64,000 nucleotides of DNA from Jeotgalibacillus salarius (GTDB taxonomy: Bacteria > Bacillota > Bacilli > Bacillales > Jeotgalibacillaceae): the NCBI RefSeq assembly GCF_004405125.1, contig NZ_SORX01000006.1:62001-126000 (forward strand), given 5' to 3'. This document shows, in pieces, positions 25,998 to 34,860 of this stretch; position 1 is the first letter of the stretch; each line of letters opens with the position of its first letter. The notes under the pieces are model-generated. The model saw only the letters and a list, made by a program, of their open reading frames with translations, did not search any database and was not told the origin of the DNA. Both the position numbers and the translations under genes were made by a program.

Positions 25998-27992
25998 CTA
26001 TCGATTCAAAAACACCTCAGTCGCAAGCTCAGAAACGTATGTGCTGCCACCCAGGTCTTCAACGCCTTCAATCATCATCGCAAGAACGAATTCAGGATTG
26101 TTTTCATCATAGGCAACGAAAAATCCATTTTCTTTCCCGGATTCTTCACCTGCAAGTTTCAGTTCAGCTGTACCTGTTTTTCCTGCGATACTGACCTCTT
26201 CAATATTCGCAGGCTGTGCGAACCCTTCAGTAACAACATCTCGTAAATCAGTTCTTAAAATTGAAGCATTTTCTGCTGACAGAAGACCTTCCTTCCATAC
26301 TTCAGGCTCTTCTTCTTCAAGCAGTAAAGGTTTCATCATTGTTCCATCCGTTAATACAATTTCGTACATAGAAGCAAGATGCAAAATGTTTGTCAGCATT
26401 TCTCCCTGACCGTAAGAGGTATCAACAAGCTGACCTTCCGAACCGATCGTTCCATCATTTGATATTTGAGAAACACGCATAGGATAGGTAAATGGCATTT
26501 CTTCTTCATATCCTAAGGATTCCAGTCCATCGATCAATGTCTCACTTCCCATATCCAGTGCAACCATAGCAAAATAAATATTGTCTGAGAAAACCAGACC
26601 TTTATTCAGATTAACCGGATTAGGTGTCTCATGAACGCGCGTTACACGGAAGTCACCCCAGCCTTCTTTTTGCCAGGTCAATCCACCATCAATCGTAAAA
26701 CCTTCTGCCGGATCCAGCGTGTCAGCTTCCATTCCAATCGCAGCGGTCAGCGTCTTTTGCGTTGATCCGGGCGCATAAGCAGTTGAAAATCGATTCGTTA
26801 AAGGATCACCGGGATCTTCTTCAAGCTCGGCTCTGCGTTCACCACTTATACCGAGTGCCAGCTCTGCCGGATCGAAACCGGGTGAGCTTGCCAGTACGAG
26901 CGTTTCCCCTGTTTCCGGATCAACTGCTGCAGCTGTCCCAGGCTGCCCTTCCATTGCTTCAAAAGCTGTTCTCTGAAGATCCGCATCAATTGTTAATTTG
27001 ATCGTCTCCCCATCCTGCGCTTCCTTTTCAGCAACTGTGATCGTGTCGTCTTCTTTTACGATCGCAATACTGGCACCTGACTCTGCCCGCAATCGATCTT
27101 CCAATAATTGTTCGAGACCTCTTCTGCCTATCATGTCAGTGGATGTATACCCTTCACCTTCAAGCTCCTCTAAATCTTCAGCAGTGACTGGACCGATATA
27201 TCCTGTTAAATGGGATACAACTTCTCCAAATGGATACTCTCTCATTCCAACCGACTGTGAATAAACTCCAGGCAACTCAGTGATCGCTGATACTTTCTCC
27301 TGCTGGGTGCCTGACACTTTTTTCAATGGCACAAATAAATCATCCTCAACCCATGCTTGAGAAAGTTCACCATCGATTGCTTCAACACTGATAGACAGCT
27401 CCTCGGCTAATGTGCTTTTCGCTTCATCCGTCAACTCACCCGGCACCACGCCTACCTGATAACCGGAGCCGTTGATCGCTAACGGGTTGCCATTACGGTC
27501 ATGCAGTTCTCCACGCACTCCCGGTACAGTTGATATATCAATGGAATCATTCTGCTCATATTCAGCGAAAATGAAAGAAGGCGCCCAATCGACATACCAG
27601 TTCACTTCTTCCTCCCGCTCTTCCTGAATCAGTGTCACCTGCTTTTCAAAAGAAACAGGTCCTGCCATGGTCTCAAATGAAACATCGACCCCTATCTCAG
27701 CAGGCTCATCTTCTGCCCACTCCGTATCCTCAGGAATGTCCTGCATCGACACTTCCAGACTGGATACTTCGATATCCTGATACACCTTACTCCAATAATC
27801 AACCATCTCATCCGTCTTAAATGTTTCCTTCGATTTAGTGGTTGCATATTCTTCATACATCACATCAAATGCTTCATCATTCCAATGTGACACGTATTCA
27901 CCTAACCGTTCTTCCGGCGTAATCGGCTCCTGACACCCCGCCAAAAACACGACAGCCAGTAAGAACATAAATCCTGCCAATTTTATTTTCAT
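25998..27992 (-). CDS. Penicillin-binding transpeptidase, PBP3/MecA-like
   Basis: A class B penicillin-binding lipoprotein of about 664 residues that cross-links peptidoglycan. The lipobox is FLAGC; then an NTF2-like MecA_N domain (about 25-145), a dimerisation domain (about 150-330, with LTGYIGPV), and the transpeptidase domain with the SxxK serine in APGSTQKTL, the SxN motif in SDNIYFA, and KTGT in IAGKTGTAEL. This layout matches Bacillus PbpC (PBP3) and MecA, which binds beta-lactams weakly in staphylococci. The ATG at 27992 (GGAGG upstream) is chosen over the TTG at 28040. Intrinsic tolerance to beta-lactams is possible. Confidence 0.9.
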   Translation of the reverse strand: MKIKLAGFMFLLAVVFLAGCQEPITPEERLGEYVSHWNDEAFDVMYEEYATTKSKETFKTDEMVDYWSKVYQDIEVSSLEVSMQDIPEDTEWAEDEPAEIGVDVSFETMAGPVSFEKQVTLIQEEREEEVNWYVDWAPSFIFAEYEQNDSIDISTVPGVRGELHDRNGNPLAINGSGYQVGVVPGELTDEAKSTLAEELSISVEAIDGELSQAWVEDDLFVPLKKVSGTQQEKVSAITELPGVYSQSVGMREYPFGEVVSHLTGYIGPVTAEDLEELEGEGYTSTDMIGRRGLEQLLEDRLRAESGASIAIVKEDDTITVAEKEAQDGETIKLTIDADLQRTAFEAMEGQPGTAAAVDPETGETLVLASSPGFDPAELALGISGERRAELEEDPGDPLTNRFSTAYAPGSTQKTLTAAIGMEADTLDPAEGFTIDGGLTWQKEGWGDFRVTRVHETPNPVNLNKGLVFSDNIYFAMVALDMGSETLIDGLESLGYEEEMPFTYPMRVSQISNDGTIGSEGQLVDTSYGQGEMLTNILHLASMYEIVLTDGTMMKPLLLEEEEPEVWKEGLLSAENASILRTDLRDVVTEGFAQPANIEEVSIAGKTGTAELKLAGEESGKENGFFVAYDENNPEFVLAMMIEGVEDLGGSTYVSELATEVFLNR

Positions 27993-28040
27993 CAAAGACC
28001 TCCAAGTTGAATTCTTAGTTCCATGGTAACAAATATACAA

Positions 28041-28407
28041 CAGTGATTACATTTCTTATGTACGAGAGGAAACTAAAGTTGTAGATTTTATAAGTTTTAA
28101 GACATAGTTCTAACTTAGTAAAATCCTTTTAATAACTGATTATAAAGACGAAGTAAGTTGTTACTCCGATTCAAAAACTCAGGCTTTAATTAAAACAGAT
28201 TATCAATTTTTCACGACATAACCTTTATATAGAATATGTCAGCGCGGTTTAGATAAAATAAATTTCAAAATGTATCTCTGGCATGATTTTACTTGTCATG
28301 CAAAAAGCCACTCTCAAATGAAAGTGGCTTTCGAAATCTGATCGGTATAGTGGCTGTGAAAATTTAATAACATTTCTCCGCGTTATAAATGTTGGATTAA
28401 AGGTACT
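28041..28407. other. Gene-free stretch with one hairpin
   Basis: AT-rich, no convincing ORF. A perfect hairpin at 28305-28333 (AAAGCCACT-ctcaaatgAAAGTGGCTTT) followed on the minus strand by TTTTTGC is the likely terminator for the small gene at 28408. Confidence 0.6.
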
Positions 28408-28611
28408 TTAATTAACTCCAGTTTCCCTTATAAACTTTAGATAAGCTTTTGCACTCAACACAGAAATCAAATAAATGCCTATGAACGAAACTACATATGC
28501 AAAAAGCATGTAAATGAACATATTTGTTGTGCCTATATCCAAATTTAAATAGACAAATATAGAAATCAACAATGAAATCCCGATCGCTTTTATTAAATGT
28601 TTATGGCTCAT
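28408..28611 (-). CDS. Small membrane protein
   Basis: 67 residues, two helices (about 8-24 and 30-52), ending in a basic tail (AKAYLKFIRETGVN). Function unknown. The ATG at 28611 has a weak ribosome site (GGAGTATGCAAGC). Its terminator follows at about 28305-28333. Confidence 0.6.
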   Translation of the reverse strand: MSHKHLIKAIGISLLISIFVYLNLDIGTTNMFIYMLFAYVVSFIGIYLISVLSAKAYLKFIRETGVN

Positions 28612-28724
28612 GCTTGCATACTCCCTACTTTGTATTCCACATCATTTGTGTATCTCCATAAACTTTTACATTAATTTTCTTTTGTTTAAATTTCTCAATT
28701 CCAGTAAACAGATGACCATTTTTT

Positions 28725-29216
28725 CTATTTTGCTAAATATTGCTCCAACCGATTCATCTGTGAGTTAAACCCTTCTACCATACCCATTTCAAGCATTTTC
28801 TCCAGTGCCTCTGCTGAGTCAAGTGTTGTCGTCGCAACATATTTTGTACCACCATCTGCTGGTATGAACTCAACTTCAATTTCCATTGCCGGCAAGTCTG
28901 TGTTCACGTTTCCTTCTTCATCAGAGAACATGTCCTGGTATGAAAATTTTTCAGGAGCGTGTATTTCTTTGAACTGCCCAAGGCCCCAAGATTCCATTCC
29001 GTAAAAATCACCCTGAGCTTGATCCTCGCATTTCATGCAGTAATGCCAGTGTCCTCCGGGCTCAAACTCAAATCGTTTATTCTTCGTTTGCCAGCCTTCA
29101 GGTCCCCACCAATTTTCCAGCTCCTCCGAAGTTGTAAATGCCTGGAACAGCCTCTCCTGTGAAACTAAAAGCGTACGCTCGATAATCAGCTGATTACCCT
29201 TTACCTGAGTTTTCAT
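28725..29216 (-). CDS. SRPBCC family protein (AHSA1 domain)
   Basis: A 163-residue START/Bet v1-fold protein of the activator-of-Hsp90-homologue (AHSA1-like) group, common as single genes in Bacilli. Typical motif FTTSEELENWWGPEGW near the start and MVEGFNSQMNRLEQYL at the end. It binds a hydrophobic ligand; the true function of the bacterial group is unclear. The ATG at 29216 has GGAGG; the longer frame to 29303 lacks one. Confidence 0.82.
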   Translation of the reverse strand: MKTQVKGNQLIIERTLLVSQERLFQAFTTSEELENWWGPEGWQTKNKRFEFEPGGHWHYCMKCEDQAQGDFYGMESWGLGQFKEIHAPEKFSYQDMFSDEEGNVNTDLPAMEIEVEFIPADGGTKYVATTTLDSAEALEKMLEMGMVEGFNSQMNRLEQYLAK

Positions 29217-29548
29217 TTTGCGGCCTCCAATTTTTAAAAGCATAAAACTACTTTTCAAAACAGCAAAACCCTGCATGCTAAATGTAGAAATTGTATAAAA
29301 CAATAAACAGACTTTCTCTGAGTAATCCTGGCTGACTCACACCAAACAATTTATCATAAATAATATATCAAAATTTTCAGATTTTTAATAGATGAATTTT
29401 GCCTTATATCATAATCAGCCGTGCGCAATATAATATTCAAAATCATTTTCATTACTCTAGAGAGAACTTCGTTCAAAAAGTACCTCACTCGCACAAAAGA
29501 TATATCTCTTAAGCCTTCTATTAGCTAGGACAGCATAGTTTTTATAAA

Positions 29549-29640
29549 TTACTCGTCCTCACCAAGCATGTGAACTGTCTTCTCGTTCATGTCCTTCAAT
29601 CCACACACATGTGCGTATGCAACTTCACTAATAGGAATCT
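29549..29640 (-). pseudogene. Relic of the 3' end of an Mph-like phosphotransferase gene
   Basis: The minus strand encodes IPISEVAYAHVCGLKDMNEK then TVHMLGEDE and a stop, which aligns over about 29 residues with the C-terminus of the phosphotransferase at 32189 (GPIIVAEYALVSGLKNMHEM then AVQMLGADE). No upstream part is left. It points to an old duplication or decay of a second gene copy. The remaining 29304-29548 contains nothing I can name. Confidence 0.65.
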
Positions 29641-29669
29641 TGATTTTTTATTCTAACCTTTATTAAAAG

Positions 29670-29966
29670 TTAAAGCTTGTTTTTAATATGTTTATCATGA
29701 TAGTAACTTTCATTCATTCCCCAAGTAATATATCCAAATAAAAGTCCACCAACCATGAAAGATACCAAACCTTTCGAGAATAAAGATATCCAGTCACCAG
29801 TAAAATATTGCGATAGACTTAATCCGTGGTCAAAGATTTCTCCTATGAGGAAAAATAAAAGTCCTGTTGTTACACCCCAGCCTATGATCCCATAGTAAAG
29901 AATGTAATTTTTCTTCCCTTTCCCTCGAACTTTCTCCCACTTCTTAATTCTATTTTCCTTAGACAT
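29670..29966 (-). CDS. Small membrane protein, two helices
   Basis: 98 residues: basic N-terminus, two hydrophobic helices (about 24-43 and 63-84), and a His-containing tail. Start ATG with AGGAGAGG upstream. It is like several uncharacterised Bacillus proteins; no function. Confidence 0.65.
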   Translation of the reverse strand: MSKENRIKKWEKVRGKGKKNYILYYGIIGWGVTTGLLFFLIGEIFDHGLSLSQYFTGDWISLFSKGLVSFMVGGLLFGYITWGMNESYYHDKHIKNKL

Positions 29967-30118
29967 TAAACCTCTCCTTATTTCTGCAATTTCAGTAAGA
30001 TAAAAAAAGTTCTATATCAGTTCTTAGAACAATTCCCACACAATTTATTTAACCAATTTATAAGCATCAAATTGCATGATTGTTGTGTTCTCTTTTACAG
30101 GCAACAGCTATAAGGTTT

Positions 30119-30508
30119 TTATCTACGACTGACAATAAGCGCGCCAATTCCGCTAACAAACATATAAGACACAACAAAGATCCAAAGATAGAGAAGTGAA
30201 ATTTGTTCATGACCCATATAGGTCAATGCAGAGAGTGCCAGAAAAAGAATCCCCAGGAACACATTAGCGATTATAGCGTAATACTTACGCATATTATGTA
30301 CGATCCTTTCATCCACTTCAGGAGTCTGGTCATTCTTTGATCTTACATACAAAAGATTAATTACGAAGATTATGATGAAAGCTGTCAATGCTCCCAGGAT
30401 CGCTGACCAGTCAGCTCCACTGAAAATAAGCGTTCCAAGGATCATCCCCCCCAGTCCTCCCATTGCAGCAATTGTAAATCCCCATTTTTGCAGTTTCTTC
30501 TTTTTCAT
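30119..30508 (-). CDS. Four-helix membrane protein of a regulator-membrane pair
   Basis: 129 residues with four hydrophobic helices and a charged loop in the middle (SKNDQTPEVDERIVHNMRKYY), like the DUF2178 group. The ATG overlaps the stop of the XRE regulator gene (ATGA), so they form one operon. Proteins of this type are often found behind XRE regulators in Bacilli, with unknown role. Confidence 0.75.
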   Translation of the reverse strand: MKKKKLQKWGFTIAAMGGLGGMILGTLIFSGADWSAILGALTAFIIIFVINLLYVRSKNDQTPEVDERIVHNMRKYYAIIANVFLGILFLALSALTYMGHEQISLLYLWIFVVSYMFVSGIGALIVSRR

Positions 30509-30717
30509 CAGGATTCCTCCTCTTCCAGGATAAATACTTCCTCAATAGGAAGATCAAAATACTGTACGATTTTTAAAGCAAGCTCCAGACTTGGATTGTA
30601 TTTATTCTTTTCGATTGCTGTAAACGTCTGGCGGGTGACCTGTAAATCTTCAGCCATTTTAATTTGCTTAATCCCTTTCTCTTTCCGGATCTTCTGGATA
30701 TTGTTCTTAACCGGCAT
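30508..30717 (-). CDS. XRE family transcriptional regulator
   Basis: A 69-residue Cro/C1-type helix-turn-helix protein (NIQKIRKEKGIKQIKMAEDLQVTRQTFTAIEKNKYNPSLELALKIVQYF) of the YozG/YvaO size. Two palindromes upstream suggest autoregulation. The start is ATG 30717, or GTG 30726. Translationally coupled to the membrane protein gene. Confidence 0.85.
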   Translation of the reverse strand: MPVKNNIQKIRKEKGIKQIKMAEDLQVTRQTFTAIEKNKYNPSLELALKIVQYFDLPIEEVFILEEEES

Positions 30718-30742
30718 GCTTCTCACTACTTTCCGGAACTAA

Positions 30743-30805
30743 AATGTAAACATATCTTTACATTTATTATAATCAACCCACGTATCAAAGTAAAGATATC
30801 TTTAC
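30743..30805. promoter_or_regulatory. XRE promoter with two palindromic operators
   Basis: Operator 1: AATGTAAA-cATATc-TTTACATT (30743-30764). Operator 2: GTAAAGATATCTTTAC, perfect 16-base palindrome (30790-30805). Centres are 44 bases apart, four helical turns. Between and overlapping them is the minus-strand promoter: -10 TATAAT (30766-30771) and -35 TTTACT (30789-30794) with 17-base spacing; operator 2 covers the -35, operator 1 lies just past the -10. Confidence 0.75.
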
Positions 30806-31288
30806 ATTAAATTGGAGTCATTCTGATTTTGGTTATTCGTTATAGTCCAGAATGTTCTTCGTGCACAGCTTGTAGAATTCCCCTGTAACAATTAAAAGGA
30901 TGAAACTATTAAAAACATTATTCCTCACTGGACAGAACATTCTCTGCCCATTCCACTGGCCGCTCCATTGCGCCGTTGCCAGAGATCTATATGTCAGGCT
31001 CTATGCCGACAGATTTTCTTCCTGCACTACTTAGTCCGCGTCTTCACATGCAGCCAGCATCAGGACTTACAATAATACAGGTCCAAACATTTTTTCATTC
31101 CATCTCTACTCTTTCAATAGTTCTTCTGGGTAGAAATTTTTTGAAAAATTCATATATTACTACATTGGTAACTTTATGGATTGCAGAACAATTTGAAAGT
31201 TACTAGGAAAAGGGATTTAATTACCACATATGAAAACTCATGATAAACTAAGATAATCTTGTTACATGACGGAAGGGAGGTTATTTAT

Positions 31289-31555
31289 TTGTCAGAACTG
31301 CTTGGCATATTTACTTTTATTTTGATTCTCCTAATTGTAGTGATATTCACCTTTCTAAGCTCACTTAATTTCACACACCCTACCGCAGTTCAAATACAAC
31401 TATTCGGCATTCATATAACTATAGTCGGTGGGTTCTTATTACTTAATAATGGACTTATAACATCATATTTAATTTTGATATTAGGAGTCTGTATAGGTGT
31501 TTATGGGAGTTTCAAACAAAATAAATCTATTAGTCAAAGTGATGAAAGAAATTAG
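31289..31555 (+). CDS. Small membrane protein
   Basis: About 88 residues from a TTG at 31289, chosen because GGGAGG lies 7 bases upstream. Three hydrophobic helices; the last 15 residues are polar (KQNKSISQSDERN). Function unknown. The stretch 30806-31288 has no gene that I can identify. Confidence 0.6.
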   Translation: MSELLGIFTFILILLIVVIFTFLSSLNFTHPTAVQIQLFGIHITIVGGFLLLNNGLITSYLILILGVCIGVYGSFKQNKSISQSDERN

Positions 31556-31694
31556 TGGACGATGCGGGGTTAAGATTTTACTTATGTATTTTAAAATTTC
31601 AAATACCACTAAGTAAGAAAAAAAGTTATAAAACAAGTTATTTTTAAAGGGTATATTCTCCCGTAATTTTCATTATATTAGGAGGTATTTACTA

Positions 31695-31931
31695 ATGCTG
31701 TATTTCCAGAGAGTTAAAAATTTGTCCAAGGCTTTTTTCGGAATAAGTGGATTATTTATTTTTCTATTAGTTATCAGTTATATGAATCCATCTGAGATCA
31801 GAAACACTAACTTATACCCATTGGCGTTAATCATTTTTTCAATAGTCAGCTTATCTCTTGGCATCGCACTAAAGTACGTTGTTAAGGATGCCCGTGAGTA
31901 CATTGAGAGAGAACTGAATGCTGGGGAGTGA
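31695..31931 (+). CDS. Small membrane protein ending inside a palindromic element
   Basis: 78 residues with two helices (about 13-30, 44-62). The ATG at 31695 has AGGAGGT upstream. Its stop codon (TGA in GGGGAGTGA) lies inside the left arm of the dyad element at 31922-32037. Function unknown. Confidence 0.6.
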   Translation: MLYFQRVKNLSKAFFGISGLFIFLLVISYMNPSEIRNTNLYPLALIIFSIVSLSLGIALKYVVKDAREYIERELNAGE

Positions 31932-32037
31932 ATTTAGAGTGCGGTAAAATATGCACATAAGAGACAGAGATCGCATAGAAAGATCATGTCTGTCCCTACA
32001 GTGTACATCTCATATAACTTTAACCTCCGTCCCCAAG
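31922..32037. repeat. Double-dyad element, copy 1 (left arm degenerate)
   Basis: The right side carries CTGTCCCTACAGTGTACA and TAACTTTAACCTCCGTCCCC as in copies 2 and 3; the left inner arm TATGCACA..AGAGACAG is recognisable and the left outer arm GGGGAGTGAATTTAGAGTGCG is decayed. See 35784-35895 and 37039-37154. Confidence 0.6.
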
Positions 32038-32188
32038 GTATCTTACTTTTTAAGAACATTCTATTTTCCGTTCCATTGCGCCTCTGCCATTCAATAGAAC
32101 ATACTTATCTCCACCAAGAACGAATTGAATTTTCGATGCTAAAGAAAAACGATGCTGATCCCCGAAGAGGCAGCATCGTTTTTATCAT

Positions 32189-33085
32189 TTACTCATCCGC
32201 ACCAAGCATCTGAACCGCCATCTCGTGCATGTTCTTTAATCCAGACACAAGTGCGTATTCAGCTACAATAATTGGGCCTGCAGCTTTGACCTCTTCGATA
32301 TGCTCCTGCATCCCGGACCAGGTTCGGCCACCTGCATTGTCATATGCATGAATCAGTTTTTGCAGGCCTTCTTTTCCGAAGATTTGAAGATGTGCTGTAA
32401 AATCAACTGATACATCGCCCACGCTAATCTCTGTCCAGTCAATGAACCCGGTTACAGCACTTTGATGATTAATCAGGATGTGACCCGGGTGCAGATCGCC
32501 ATGTCTGACACCAGCACGTGCAGGCCAGATCCGCTCATTAGCCAGCCAGGCCTCCCAACGCTCCCAAAGTGCGGGGTTAACGTTGAAATGCTCCCTAATA
32601 TGATTCATTCTTTTTTTCATATCAGGCCTCATACCTTTACCTTCAATGATGTTTATCCCTGTACCTTTGAATTGACGAATGTCCAAAGTATGCAGTTCCG
32701 CCATCGCTTTACCTAAAGAACGATAAAATGCCTCAGGTGGGTTCTGCTCATCCAGCCCCCATACATACGCTTGCTCATCCATATCAATTGTAGCTGCTGG
32801 AACGCCTTCCAGCTGCTTATAGGCAATCAGATGATTCGTAAATACTGACCAGCTCGGTACCTCGAAAGTGACATTTTCACTCAGGATATCCAGCCCACGC
32901 TTCTCAACATCTGCATGTCTCATAGACTCTTTTTGGCGTGGAACTCTTAATATCCACTTGTCACCATGCTGATCTGTTGCATGCCCAACTCTGAAATCCA
33001 CTCCCGACTCATTGATCTTGAACACCTCTTCTGATAAAACCAAACCTTCTTGTTTCGCTAAATGTATAATCTCAGATTGTTTCAT
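32189..33085 (-). CDS. mph: Macrolide 2'-phosphotransferase (Mph family)
   Basis: A GTP/ATP-dependent kinase of the aminoglycoside-phosphotransferase fold that inactivates 14- and 15-membered macrolides by phosphorylating the desosamine 2'-OH (family knowledge). The 298-residue product has the catalytic loop VRHGDLHPGHILIN (His195-Gly-Asp197) and the DFG-like metal site TGFIDWTEISVGD (Asp216). It starts 23 bases after the ABC-F stop and belongs to the same message, which has a macrolide-type leader attenuator. The pair resembles msr(A)-mph(C) of staphylococci. Exact substrates should be tested. Confidence 0.88.
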   Translation of the reverse strand: MKQSEIIHLAKQEGLVLSEEVFKINESGVDFRVGHATDQHGDKWILRVPRQKESMRHADVEKRGLDILSENVTFEVPSWSVFTNHLIAYKQLEGVPAATIDMDEQAYVWGLDEQNPPEAFYRSLGKAMAELHTLDIRQFKGTGINIIEGKGMRPDMKKRMNHIREHFNVNPALWERWEAWLANERIWPARAGVRHGDLHPGHILINHQSAVTGFIDWTEISVGDVSVDFTAHLQIFGKEGLQKLIHAYDNAGGRTWSGMQEHIEEVKAAGPIIVAEYALVSGLKNMHEMAVQMLGADE

Positions 33086-33108
33086 GTTTCATTCCTCCAT
33101 TTATATGA

Positions 33109-34572
33109 TTATTTCACTCTTGTTAAATCTCTGTCACTGATCTTATACACTGAGTCCGCTACCCTTTTTACAAACTCCCGATCATGACTGACCAGTAAAA
33201 CGGTTCCCTCATAATAATGAAGAAAAGTTTCAAGTGCTCTAATACTGTCCAGGTCCAGAAAGTTAGTCGGCTCATCAAGCACCAGAATGTTGTAAGCACC
33301 TGAGAACAGCTGACAAAGATGAAGTCTGATCGATTCTCCACCACTTAACTGGTTGACTTCTTTAATCAAATCATTGCCTACAAATTTCATCTCATGCAAA
33401 ATAGCACGAATATTACTTTCTTCAAATTCACTCTTTTCTTTCATAAAAGCGAGCACTGTTTTATTTTCTTTTATTTGATAACTAAGCTGATGGTATACGC
33501 CAAACTCAGCTTTTGGTGAGATCGTCAACCCTTCTCCCTGACCCACAACATGCTTAAGCAAAGTTGATTTTCCTGAACCATTTGCACCACTGATTACAAT
33601 GTTTTCTCCAAGTGGAAACTGAAAACTCACATTTTCTAGCAAAACTTTTTCTCCAGATTTAAGTGTGAGCTGGTCTGCCATAATCGGAAAACGATTATGA
33701 AGTCGAAGTGATTTAGACTGTTGAAAGTGAATAGGCTTTTCTGTTTCGACCGGTAATATTTCTTCTAACTGCTCCACCCTTTTCTCAAGTGCCTTTGCAG
33801 TTTTTTGAATCGCTTTTTGACTTGTATCCTTTTGCTTTGTCATATACATCCGGTTCGCGTTGGCATGAACTTCTTTTTTAGCACCTGACTGCTTCGACTG
33901 TGTAATCTTACTTGCCTTCTTCATCTTTTCATCTGCAGCCGCCAGCAGCCTCTGCTTTTCTTTCAGATATCTTTCATGCAGCTCCTGCTGCTGTTGCCGC
34001 TCGAGCTCTTTTTGCAACTCATAGTCAGAGTAGTTCCCGGTGTATTCCGTTACTTGACCATCATGCACTTCCCATATTTTCGTCACAAGTTGATCAAGTA
34101 CATAGCGATCATGGCTAACAAGTACAAGTGCTCCATAATAATACTTCAGCTCTTCAACCAGAAAATCAATACCTGCTGCATCAAGATGAGTAGTCGGTTC
34201 ATCAATAAGCAGTCCCTCGTGATAATCAGATAATAGCTGAGCGAGCTTCAGTCTTGTCTGCTCACCACCACTGAGTTCTTCCTCGTGATCAGGAACATTC
34301 AGCTGACCAAGTAGTCTAAAATCAATACCATCTCTTACAAATGATGCTTCCTTCTGCTCGAAATAGTTGAACTCAATCTGATGATTTACACTGCCCAGGT
34401 CTGGCTTCAAATCACCACTCATCAGCTTCAGAAGCGTACTTTTCCCACTACCGTTCTTTCCAACTATTCCAATCCGGTCAAACTGATGAATACGAAGATT
34501 TTTTATATCCAGAATGATTTTATCTAAAAACGATACCTCTATCTCTTTTAACTCCAAAACTAACCTTTCCAT
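33109..34572 (-). CDS. msr: ABC-F ribosomal protection protein (Msr/VmlR type)
   Basis: A cytosolic twin-ATPase of 487 residues without membrane segments, which frees ribosomes from bound antibiotics. Nucleotide domain 1 has Walker A GKNGSGKST and LSGGEQTRLKLAQLL with DEPTTHLD; domain 2 has SGANGSGKST, LSGGESIRLHL and DEPTNFLD. Between them is the long charged linker (about 190-285, KELERQQQQELHERYLKEKQRLL...) that reaches the peptidyl transferase centre. The adjacent mph gene and upstream leader indicate macrolide resistance. The name msr is by analogy; it could equally be a VmlR-like lincosamide/streptogramin factor. Confidence 0.85.
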   Translation of the reverse strand: MERLVLELKEIEVSFLDKIILDIKNLRIHQFDRIGIVGKNGSGKSTLLKLMSGDLKPDLGSVNHQIEFNYFEQKEASFVRDGIDFRLLGQLNVPDHEEELSGGEQTRLKLAQLLSDYHEGLLIDEPTTHLDAAGIDFLVEELKYYYGALVLVSHDRYVLDQLVTKIWEVHDGQVTEYTGNYSDYELQKELERQQQQELHERYLKEKQRLLAAADEKMKKASKITQSKQSGAKKEVHANANRMYMTKQKDTSQKAIQKTAKALEKRVEQLEEILPVETEKPIHFQQSKSLRLHNRFPIMADQLTLKSGEKVLLENVSFQFPLGENIVISGANGSGKSTLLKHVVGQGEGLTISPKAEFGVYHQLSYQIKENKTVLAFMKEKSEFEESNIRAILHEMKFVGNDLIKEVNQLSGGESIRLHLCQLFSGAYNILVLDEPTNFLDLDSIRALETFLHYYEGTVLLVSHDREFVKRVADSVYKISDRDLTRVK

Positions 34573-34615
34573 GATAACACTTCCTTTTTTAAAATAATTT
34601 AAGGAATGTAATCAC

Positions 34616-34643
34616 AAAAAACCCACAGACTGCTCTGCGGGTT
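34616..34643 (-). terminator. Attenuator terminator in front of the ABC-F gene
   Basis: On the minus strand AACCCgCAGA-gcag-TCTGtGGGTT is followed by six Ts and ends about 45 bases before the ABC-F start codon. It lies between the leader and the gene, so it must be bypassed for expression. Confidence 0.82.
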
Positions 34644-34645
34644 GC

Positions 34646-34781
34646 GGGTAAACGGGCGTACACCAAAAAATGTCTCCCTTTATATACAAAAAGAAAGACA
34701 GACCTCATCTGCCTTTCTTCATCGTCAAAAAACTGATCCGTTGAAGGTTATTAAAAATGTGCAGACTTCTCCCGTTTACCC
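34646..34781 (-). promoter_or_regulatory. Long-range stem and second hairpin in the attenuator
   Basis: GGGTAAACGGG (plus-strand 34646-34656) is the perfect 11-base complement of CCCGTTTACCC (34771-34781). The helix encloses a hairpin at 34693-34717 (GAAAGACAGA/TCTGCCTTTC) which is itself followed by a T-rich run (A run at 34688-34692) and could be another terminator. Its relation to the terminator at 34616 cannot be deduced by eye. Confidence 0.65.
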
Positions 34782-34800
34782 TGCTTATGAAAACAGAGCC

Positions 34801-34831
34801 TTTGAACATATGAAATTACTGATTGTTCAAA
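34801..34831 (-). promoter_or_regulatory. Hairpin overlapping the end of the leader ORF
   Basis: TTTGAACA (34801-34808) pairs perfectly with TGTTCAAA (34824-34831), the last codons of the leader peptide. A ribosome stalled on the leader would open it. Confidence 0.65.
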
Positions 34832-34860
34832 GTTTGCTGGCGTAGTCTCACTGAATACAT
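34816..34860 (-). CDS. ErmD-like RLR leader peptide of the msr-mph operon
   Basis: A 14-codon ORF, MYSVRLRQQTLNNQ, starts at ATG 34860 with AAAGGAGGG 9 bases before it. It closely resembles the ErmD leader MTHSMRLRFPTLNQ, whose Arg-Leu-Arg motif stalls the ribosome in the presence of a macrolide. It lies 244 bases upstream of the ABC-F gene, with stem-loops between. Stalling probably shifts the RNA fold and allows transcription past the terminators (inference). Confidence 0.85.
   Translation of the reverse strand: MYSVRLRQQTLNNQ

Noticed and set aside
29430..29455. Fur box near AAAATCATTTTCATT
   Set aside because: Only a partial match and no gene starts downstream on either strand within a usual distance.
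30806..31288. Gene on the plus strand at about 30976-31206 (76 aa)
   Set aside because: No ribosome site and no similarity to any known family. A segment at 30943-30980 resembles 32054-32088 (GAACATTCT...TTCCATTGCGCC), but too short to call a repeat family.
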